A stretch of DNA of 11,440 bases from Nitrososphaerota archaeon (GTDB lineage Archaea > Thermoproteota > Nitrososphaeria > Nitrososphaerales > UBA57), in assembly GCA_016180375.1 (NCBI GenBank), contig JACPBJ010000010.1:1-11440 (forward strand). The letters are read 5' to 3'. A program made the translations under genes and the position numbers. Positions 6,785 to 11,440 of this stretch are shown here, in pieces. Below the pieces are notes generated by a model. That model had not been told where the DNA came from, searched no databases, and saw only the letters and a program-made list of their open reading frames with translations. Within the stretch, counting starts at the first letter, position 1, and the number at the start of each line of letters is the position of its first letter.

Positions 6785-7354
6785 ATGGAACATGCACAAA
6801 AAGTAATCGAAATTCGAGCCAGCCCAGAGGAAGTCTTCGCCTTTATGGATGACATACAAAATGTGGGATGGCATATGGAAGGACAGCGATCAATGCCTCT
6901 GATGGGAGGAAAGCTTGATCTTGAGAGACTCTCTACGAATGCAACCGGAGAAGGAGCAACCTACCGCTGGTACGGAAAGATTCTTGGGATGAAAGTTGAT
7001 TTCTCTGAAGTCGTTTCAAAATGGGTTGAAGGCAGGGAAAAGGTTTGGCATACTATTGGAGACCCTAAAATTATCATCATGTCCAACTATGAAATGCGCC
7101 TGACTCTGAGCCCTACAGACGTTGGAACAAAGGTAATCTTTGAGATAGATTACGATCTGCCGAATACATGGTACGGCAAGATAATTGGAAATCTACTTGC
7201 CAGCAGGTATGCTGAATGGTGCCTTCGCAGGGCCTGTGAAGATGCGAAGAATGCTTTGGAGCGTGGCGCTCTAAAGGAAACACGTGCAAGTGTAGAAGCG
7301 AAATCCCAAATCTTAGAGCAAAGTATTAGGTCCATCTATCCCTATGCAAACTAG
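6785..7354 (+). CDS. SRPBCC (START/Bet v1-like) superfamily protein
   Basis: The 189-residue soluble protein starts with the SRPBCC signature: KVIEIRASPEEVFAFMDDIQN (strand, then helix, within residues 5-26) followed by GWHMEGQ. It continues with alternating strands (TYRWYGKILGMKVDFSEVV, TKVIFEIDYDLP) and ends in the long C-terminal helix (YAEWCLRRACEDAKNALERG) that closes the hydrophobic pocket in this fold. Polyketide cyclase/dehydrase-like members bind lipids or other hydrophobic ligands; the ligand here is unknown. The last about 25 residues extend beyond the fold. ATG 6785 lies 15 nt after the heme-copper-oxidase-like gene, so co-transcription is likely. It converges with the Lrp-TRASH gene, leaving only 4 nt between stop codons. 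Confidence 0.8.
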   Translation: MEHAQKVIEIRASPEEVFAFMDDIQNVGWHMEGQRSMPLMGGKLDLERLSTNATGEGATYRWYGKILGMKVDFSEVVSKWVEGREKVWHTIGDPKIIIMSNYEMRLTLSPTDVGTKVIFEIDYDLPNTWYGKIIGNLLASRYAEWCLRRACEDAKNALERGALKETRASVEAKSQILEQSIRSIYPYAN

Positions 7355-7358
7355 ACTC

Positions 7359-8000
7359 TTAACTGCTCAAACGCGCTCTTTCGATGCGGGCTATTCTAGT
7401 GCCATACTTTTCTTTATACGAGTTCAAGCATCCCTTGCAGCAGAGGTACCTCTCCCCATCTCCAACTTTGAGCTTGAACAGAGCCCCTGTTATTTCTCCT
7501 CCGCAGTAATCGCATTTCATGCTGATTCTGATGTTATCCGTCAGTACCAATCCCTGTTCATCCTTTATTGTTCTGGTTATGACTTGGCTGTTAACAAGAG
7601 AGACGCCATCCCTATTGCAAATCCTGCTGTCAAGAATTGATTGAAGATCATCGCTGCTAGAGCACGCGATTCTGACTATCACATTCCACTCGCCAGTAGT
7701 CAGCAATACGTTCCTAACCTCTACAAGAGAAGAAAGGTATGACGGAAAGTCGTTGATAATAGAGGGATCGACCTTCAGGTAAACTATTGCAGAGACGCCC
7801 TGCTCTATCTTCGCTAGGTCGAATACAGGCCCAATCTTCTTGATGAAGCCAGAGTTGATCATGCGCTTTATTCTTGCTTCTGCAGTTGGTGTGCTCACAT
7901 TAGCGATCCTTGCTAGCTGCCTGTATGAGCGCCTTCCATCTTCCAATAAGGCTTTGAGAAGTAACATGTCAATTTTATCGAGCGTTAATGGCAATGCCAT
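7359..8000 (-). CDS. Lrp/AsnC-family regulator with C-terminal TRASH metal-binding domain (CopT/CopR-like)
   Basis: The 213-residue protein has an N-terminal winged HTH (LTLDKIDMLLLKALLEDGR, then the recognition region VSTPTAEARIKRM, within residues 5-48). A RAM/AsnC ligand domain follows to about 155. The C-terminal TRASH domain holds cysteines C163 and C166 (CDYCGGEI) and C187/C188 and C191 (YLCCKGC). This architecture is that of the Sulfolobus copper regulator called CopT or CopR, encoded with a metallochaperone and CopA. Here it lies just upstream of a cupredoxin and YHS gene (divergent) and about 2.4 kb from copA. Its own promoter carries a symmetrical operator over the TATA box, pointing to autoregulation. 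Copper sensing is inferred from domain and context; other soft metals are possible. Confidence 0.9.
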   Translation of the reverse strand: MALPLTLDKIDMLLLKALLEDGRRSYRQLARIANVSTPTAEARIKRMINSGFIKKIGPVFDLAKIEQGVSAIVYLKVDPSIINDFPSYLSSLVEVRNVLLTTGEWNVIVRIACSSSDDLQSILDSRICNRDGVSLVNSQVITRTIKDEQGLVLTDNIRISMKCDYCGGEITGALFKLKVGDGERYLCCKGCLNSYKEKYGTRIARIERARLSS

Positions 8001-8016
8001 TATGACAATGGTTGAG

Positions 8017-8046
8017 TTTGTAAATAAACTTTACAAATGTAAAGTT
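8017..8046. promoter_or_regulatory. Overlapping inverted repeats over the Lrp-TRASH promoter
   Basis: Two perfect dyads share a central half-site: TTTGTAAA (8017-8024) with TTTACAAA (8030-8037), and AACTTTAC (8027-8034) with GTAAAGTT (8039-8046). On the minus strand the TATA element TTTATTTA (8021-8028) lies inside them, about 25 nt upstream of the ATG at 8000. A dimeric regulator bound here would block TBP, so negative autoregulation is the natural reading. The rest of 8001-8170 shows no gene. Confidence 0.65.
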
Positions 8047-8138
8047 ATAACACAACGGAGAAATCTCTTTAATGATTTACAGAGCAAAGGCTTAGACTTG
8101 TCTCAGAAATAGTAGTTTTACATCTGACTATCAACGCC

Positions 8139-8147
8139 AATAAGTAT
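8139..8147 (+). promoter_or_regulatory. TATA-like box of the cupredoxin-YHS operon
   Basis: AATAAGTAT is centred about 28 nt upstream of ATG 8171, fitting a leaderless first gene. No clear copy of the regulator motif is seen beside it. Confidence 0.4.
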
Positions 8148-8170
8148 CGGTGTTTTCCTATGATTGACGC

Positions 8171-8629
8171 ATGAATAAGGGCATCATCATAGCAATTGTT
8201 GCAGTTATAGCGGTCGTAGGCGCGGTTGGAACTTTCTTGAATCTCCAAAGTCCTCAAGCTATTACACCCAATCTAGTAGCAAAGGAATTCGGATTTGAGG
8301 GCCTAGGATACAAATTGGCGGATAATCAATTCAAAGGTGGACCTACGATTCAGGCAAAAGTTGGACAAACAGTCCGAATAGTGTTGAAGAACGAGGGCAC
8401 CTTGGAACACGAATTCATGGTAGTTGAGGACCTTATGGCGGAGATGCAACATGAATCTGTCTTTGAAGGCGCAATGAGCGAGGCTACAAAACCAGGGCAG
8501 ACTAGCACAATCACGTTCAAAGCAGAGAAGCCGGGCAAATACTTCTATGGCTGCTTCTTGGATGAAGGTACGAAACCCGAAAAGCATGCAGATAAAGGCA
8601 TGTTCGGTGAGCTAGTAGTGGAAGATTAG
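8171..8629 (+). CDS. Membrane-anchored cupredoxin (type 1 copper protein)
   Basis: The 152-residue protein has an N-terminal membrane helix (about residues 4-23) and an outer cupredoxin domain with the full ligand set H80 (LEHEF), C128 (YFYGCF), H139 (EKHAD) and M144 (KGMFG). KNEGTLEHEFMV and KPGKYFYGC are the classical strand signatures. Such blue copper proteins carry single electrons outside the cell membrane, or bind copper. The loop between C128 and H139 is C-x10-H-x4-M, about six residues longer than the C-x4-H-x4-M I would expect. That should alter the ligand geometry or redox potential. It is followed after 8 nt by a YHS gene in the same operon and preceded by the divergent Lrp-TRASH regulator. 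Archaea with copper-based respiration often carry many such proteins. Confidence 0.92.
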   Translation: MNKGIIIAIVAVIAVVGAVGTFLNLQSPQAITPNLVAKEFGFEGLGYKLADNQFKGGPTIQAKVGQTVRIVLKNEGTLEHEFMVVEDLMAEMQHESVFEGAMSEATKPGQTSTITFKAEKPGKYFYGCFLDEGTKPEKHADKGMFGELVVED

Positions 8630-8637
8630 TGAGCATT

Positions 8638-8787
8638 ATGGAGAAAGATCCTATCTGTGGCATGATGGTTGATCCGAAGAAAACTAAATTCACTTCAACC
8701 CATGAAGGTCGTACATTCTACTTCTGCTCTTCCAGCTGCAAGGCAACCTTCGACAAAGATCCACATCGCTACGGCCATGCCAAGTAA
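8638..8787 (+). CDS. Small YHS-domain protein, possible copper chaperone
   Basis: A 49-residue protein that is one YHS domain: DPICGMMVDP (C7, M9, M10), then strand THEGRTFYFCSSSC (C30, C34) and CKATFDKDPHRY. YHS and TRASH domains are related metal-binding modules. In Sulfolobus a similarly small Cys-rich protein, CopM, is the metallochaperone in the copTMA cluster. The same arrangement of C7, C30 and C34 appears at the N-terminus of the CopA-type ATPase at 10407, so the two probably share ancestry and metal. ATG 8638 lies 8 nt after the cupredoxin stop, and co-transcription is very likely. It converges with the YcnI-like gene, with 5 nt between them. Confidence 0.88.
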   Translation: MEKDPICGMMVDPKKTKFTSTHEGRTFYFCSSSCKATFDKDPHRYGHAK

Positions 8788-8792
8788 CGAAG

Positions 8793-9392
8793 CTAGTTTC
8801 GTATTGATGGGCTACTTCCCTTTATCCTTGCAAGACCTCTCTCAATAAACGGCAGGGCCAATGAGATTACAATAGCCGCTACAGCAACAGTAGAAAATTC
8901 AATCCCCGCAATGTTTGTTGGTGCGATTATCTGCACCCAAGGCCGCCATGCATCATTATCTCCCCCTTCATAGCTTTGCACAACTACAAAGTAGTAGACA
9001 AAGACGTTGGAGGGATTTCTAACTGTAAAGACAAAGCGCTCGCTTTGTCCTTTGTCAATTGAACCACCTTTCCATATCATAACCGGTGTGGGAACAGAAG
9101 GCGGCTGAATTATTGAAACTTTCCAACCTCCACGCTCCTCCGCCGATACCAGCTGCATGCCTTGCGGTAATATGATTTGGACTTCTGCTGTTGAACCATT
9201 TTTCTCGTTACGAATGACCATCGTGTAGGTCTCCAAGATTCCAGTGTAACTTGTCGGAATGTACAATCCTTCAGATACATGTCCCTCTATTTCATGTTCT
9301 TGCAAAGTACCAACAAATACATCTGCACGAGCATCCGCATATGGTACAAGTACCATCATGAGAGCTAAACTTGCAAGAACCACATTCTTCAT
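8793..9392 (-). CDS. YcnI/DUF1775-like exported protein with C-terminal membrane anchor
   Basis: The 199-residue product has a signal peptide (residues about 1-22, ending ADARA), a beta-sandwich domain and a C-terminal membrane helix (about 163-181). The domain follows the YcnI pattern: HVSEGLYIP, TYTMVIRNEKNGSTAEVQII, LPQGMQLVSAEERGGWK, MIWKGGSIDKGQSERFVFTV and, near the end, YEGGDNDAWRPW with W149 and W152. YcnI proteins bind copper outside the cell, in Bacillus subtilis beside the CopC/CopD-like YcnJ. In YcnI the ligand histidine is, to my knowledge, the first residue of the mature protein; here the matching His would be H38, about 16 residues after the expected cleavage site. The gene follows cytochrome b after 6 nt, one operon. 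Family assignment is from the pattern and is fairly firm. Confidence 0.75.
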   Translation of the reverse strand: MKNVVLASLALMMVLVPYADARADVFVGTLQEHEIEGHVSEGLYIPTSYTGILETYTMVIRNEKNGSTAEVQIILPQGMQLVSAEERGGWKVSIIQPPSVPTPVMIWKGGSIDKGQSERFVFTVRNPSNVFVYYFVVVQSYEGGDNDAWRPWVQIIAPTNIAGIEFSTVAVAAIVISLALPFIERGLARIKGSSPSIRN

Positions 9393-9398
9393 TTCATA

Positions 9399-10205
9399 TC
9401 ATTCTTTGGAGCGTCGTACGAAATCCTGCGGCCTGTATTTCTTTGCAATTTCTTCTGCAGGTATTGTCCCTCTTAGCATGGCTTTGAATATGAATCTGTT
9501 CACCGGTAGCATTGAGAAGTAAATATGCCCCAATACTAGGGTTATCAGCAAGAACCCGAAAACATCGTGCCAGAAAGCAGGTTTCCACGCCGGCTCGGTC
9601 TGAAAGTGAAGCTCCAATGGTATGTTCCACCATTGCGCATACAGCAGCATGTATGTACCAGTAATTGCAAGTGCAACAAATGCGACAGCAATAGAAAGGT
9701 GAAAATTCTTCATGAATACGTCATACTTGTTGATGCGCGGGTAATCTTTCGCTCCCAAGAGGAGACTCTTTGCACGCACTACCGTATCTTTGAAATCTGA
9801 TTTTGTTGGCAGCATCAGCCTTGTAGCCTTAAGCTTCCCAACATCCCAAATTATGTGTATGAGCAGGAGCGATGCCAGAACAACAGAAGCGATCACATGG
9901 AGCAGGACATAGATATTGAAAGAGCCGTGCAGCGGGACTCCTAGAGCGCCTGCAATTGGCACGAATGCTGAAGGGTCGTAAAGTGGAAGGCCTGTTAGTA
10001 TAAGAAGAATGAAGGAGGCGGTCGTTGCCCAGTGGAAACCCCTCTGAATCCTATCAAACATCAAAACGTCTCCTTTTAGCTCTACTGTAAGTTGCTCTGT
10101 CGGCGTTGGATGTCGCAAAGCTCTCCTAGACCAGTGGAAGATCAGCCCGACAGCAAAAATTGTTAGCATTCCATAAGAGACAAGCTCAGGAGCCCCATGA
10201 GGCAT
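9399..10205 (-). CDS. Di-heme-type cytochrome b (b561/formate dehydrogenase gamma-like)
   Basis: The 268-residue protein has five predicted membrane helices (about residues 7-25, 58-75, 98-120, 167-190 and 210-232). Histidines sit within them in the manner of cytochrome b subunits of formate dehydrogenase and Ni-Fe hydrogenase: H58 (RGFHWATT), H103 and H117, H169 (KNFHLSIA), H213 (FWHDVFG) and H227 (LGHIYFS). Such subunits pass electrons between quinones and an outer-face partner. No dehydrogenase, hydrogenase or iron-sulfur subunit is encoded beside it; the only operon partner is the YcnI-like gene 6 nt downstream. It is the first gene of that minus-strand operon. A TATA box and a motif shared with the Lrp-TRASH promoter precede it. 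A CopD-like copper role would be an alternative, but the pattern favours a cytochrome. Confidence 0.85.
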   Translation of the reverse strand: MPHGAPELVSYGMLTIFAVGLIFHWSRRALRHPTPTEQLTVELKGDVLMFDRIQRGFHWATTASFILLILTGLPLYDPSAFVPIAGALGVPLHGSFNIYVLLHVIASVVLASLLLIHIIWDVGKLKATRLMLPTKSDFKDTVVRAKSLLLGAKDYPRINKYDVFMKNFHLSIAVAFVALAITGTYMLLYAQWWNIPLELHFQTEPAWKPAFWHDVFGFLLITLVLGHIYFSMLPVNRFIFKAMLRGTIPAEEIAKKYRPQDFVRRSKE

Positions 10206-10230
10206 TTGCGGCGTAAAGTGAATTCATCTC

Positions 10231-10238
10231 TAAAATAG
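10231..10238 (-). promoter_or_regulatory. TATA box of the cytochrome b-YcnI operon
   Basis: Minus strand CTATTTTA, centred about 29 nt before ATG 10205, implies a leaderless transcript. Confidence 0.5.
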
Positions 10239-10245
10239 GTTCGGG

Positions 10246-10260
10246 CTTACAAATGTTAAG
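10246..10260. promoter_or_regulatory. Putative regulator site upstream of the cytochrome b promoter
   Basis: CTTACAAATGTTAAG is an imperfect dyad. It nearly matches the operator core CTTTACAAATGTAAAG at the Lrp-TRASH promoter (8029-8044). It ends about 8 nt upstream of the TATA box, a place typical of archaeal activators that help TFB or TBP bind. Confidence 0.5.
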
Positions 10261-10373
10261 TAGCACTTGCACATGACCATCGAATATCTAAAGTACGGTC
10301 AGCCAATTCTGTAACAAGTAGGTTTACGTTTGGCAAGGGCAATGGAATTGTAAGACCCATTACGGGAGCTCGC

Positions 10374-10381
10374 TAATTAAT
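10374..10381 (+). promoter_or_regulatory. TATA-like box of the copA gene
   Basis: TAATTAAT is centred about 30 nt upstream of ATG 10407. The remainder of 10206-10406 holds only the divergent promoters. Confidence 0.45.
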
Positions 10382-10406
10382 GTCCAGAGACAAGATGGGT
10401 GAATAG

Positions 10407-11440
10407 ATGGCAAAGGACATAATTTGCGGAATGTATACAGATGAAACAAAGACGCCCTTCAAGGCAACTAGAAGGGGTACTACATACTATTTCTGCAGCG
10501 AGAACTGCCTCAAGGAATTCCTGAAGCCCGAGGTAGAGTTCAGGTCTCTGAAGATATGGACTTCTTTCGCGCTCGTATTTGGGAGCTTTACTGCCCTCTT
10601 TGAGTACATTTATCCGATTTCATTAGTGCTCCCAAACGAAGTCTGGCTCTTTCTTCTAGCAACCCCGGTACAGTTCCTAGCGGGATGGAGGTTCTACAAG
10701 GGTACTAGAGACGCCATCAGGGCAAAGCAGGCGAACATGGACAGCCTGATTGCTACTGGAACAACGGCAGCATGGCTCTACAGCACGATAATTACCTTCG
10801 TGCCAGAGTTATTGCCCACAGTAACAACCGCAGGGCCTCGGGTCTATTTTACAGAGTCTGGGCTCATCATCGGGTTCATACTTCTGGGCAAGACGATGGA
10901 GCATGTTGTAAAGGGTAGAGCATCAGAAGCTGTCAGAAAGCTCCTCGATCTTCAACCTACGGTGGCAAGAGTGATCCGTGGCTCGCAAGAAACAGAGATT
11001 CCCGTGGAAAATGTTCAGGTTGACGACATTGTAATGGTGAAGCCTGGCGAGAAAATAGCTGTTGATGGTATTGTGATTGAAGGCTACTCTTCTGTTGACC
11101 AATCAATGATAACTGGGGAGAGCATACCAGTCGAAAAGAAGGTTAAAGACGAAGTAATTGGCGCTACAATGAACAAGACAGGCCTCCTAAAGTTCAAAGC
11201 GACCAAGGTTGGACAGGACACAGCAATATCACAGATAGTAAGGCTGGTAGAGGAAGCAATCGTATCAAGGACTCCAATTCAGAGACTGGCGGATCAAATC
11301 TCGGCCTACTTCGTCCCTCTAACAATAGCCATAGCGGTAGGGGCTTTCTTGTTCTGGTACTATGGATTTGGGCTACCCTTTGGGTTCGCCTTTACAGTTC
11401 TGATATCCGTGTTGATAATTGCCTGCCCATGCGCTTTGGG
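10407..11440 (+). CDS. copA: YHS-domain CopA-type copper P1B-ATPase, 3' end outside window
   Basis: The first 344 residues of a copper-transporting P1B-type ATPase are visible. It starts with a YHS domain (residues 4-38: ICGM with C7, YYFCSENC with C30 and C34) where bacterial CopA usually has HMA domains. Membrane helices follow at about 50-70, 73-92, 110-128 and 148-165, including the P1B hallmark [16 protein letters not shown]. The actuator domain with TGES (T236-E238) comes next, then two more helices. The window ends just after the CPC transport-site motif (C340-C342). The phosphorylation (DKTG) and nucleotide domains lie beyond the edge. CPC with this helix III sequence supports Cu(I) as cargo, most often export. 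Start ATG 10407 is preceded by a TATA-like box and no ribosome binding site. It is divergent from the cytochrome b operon. Confidence 0.95.
   Translation, partial: MAKDIICGMYTDETKTPFKATRRGTTYYFCSENCLKEFLKPEVEFRSLKIWTSFALVFGSFTALFEYIYPISLVLPNEVWLFLLATPVQFLAGWRFYKGTRDAIRAKQANMDSLIATGTTAAWLYSTIITFVPELLPTVTTAGPRVYFTESGLIIGFILLGKTMEHVVKGRASEAVRKLLDLQPTVARVIRGSQETEIPVENVQVDDIVMVKPGEKIAVDGIVIEGYSSVDQSMITGESIPVEKKVKDEVIGATMNKTGLLKFKATKVGQDTAISQIVRLVEEAIVSRTPIQRLADQISAYFVPLTIAIAVGAFLFWYYGFGLPFGFAFTVLISVLIIACPCAL

Noticed and set aside
7344..7640. Plus-strand ORF opposite the TRASH domain
   Set aside because: Antisense shadow of the well-supported Lrp-TRASH gene.
7840..8112. Plus-strand ORF across the Lrp-TRASH start and its promoter
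   Set aside because: It is antisense to the HTH coding region and runs through the operator; the product has no family features.
9259..9522. Plus-strand ORF spanning the YcnI-cytochrome b junction
   Set aside because: Antisense to two supported genes with a tight operon junction.
10351..10373. TTACGGGAGCTCG before copA as a third copy of the TATACGGGGGG-AG block
   Set aside because: The G-run is only three long and there is no preceding C-run or stem, so the likeness is weak.

Overview
The window reads as archaeal chromosome, most likely from the Thaumarchaeota/Nitrososphaeria or a related lineage. The evidence is a Sulfolobus-type zinc-containing ferredoxin, a PhoU protein fused to an AbrB/SpoVT domain, an Lrp/AsnC regulator ending in a TRASH metal-sensing domain, a membrane-anchored cupredoxin and a YHS-headed copper P-type ATPase. 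A TATA-like box lies about 25-33 nt before most starts with no Shine-Dalgarno sequence between, the arrangement expected of archaeal leaderless mRNAs. Several starts are TTG. The lineage is inferred from gene content, not from a marker gene.

Layout. 1-900 (minus): the N-terminal part of a SAM-dependent methyltransferase, cut by the window edge, and a small ImmA/IrrE-like metallopeptidase. 1020-2114 (plus): an anchored beta-propeller protein with a hairpin terminator. 2211-2849 (plus): a beta-class DNA methyltransferase whose 5' end looks frameshifted. 2888-2959: a C/G-rich inverted repeat between convergent genes. 2980-4035 (minus): AbrB-PhoU. 4215-5835 (plus): zinc ferredoxin, an unrecognised anchored beta-rich protein and a His-rich anchored protein, each apparently with its own promoter. 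5836-6220: 385 nt with only doubtful small ORFs. 6221-7354 (plus): a four-helix protein resembling part of heme-copper oxidase subunit I, then an SRPBCC protein.

7359 to the right edge is a copper and redox region: Lrp-TRASH regulator (minus), cupredoxin plus a 49-residue YHS protein (plus), a YcnI/DUF1775-like anchored protein with a di-heme-type cytochrome b (minus operon), and a YHS-fused CopA-type ATPase (plus, cut at its CPC motif). This holds the parts of the Sulfolobus copTMA system (Lrp-TRASH regulator, small Cys-containing metallochaperone, CopA) in dispersed form. Added to them are an outer-face copper protein, a YcnI-like protein and a membrane cytochrome. A TTACAAATGT-type motif occurs at the regulator's own promoter and directly upstream of the cytochrome b promoter, which suggests one regulator links these units.

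No rRNA, tRNA, CRISPR array, transposase or integrase was seen.
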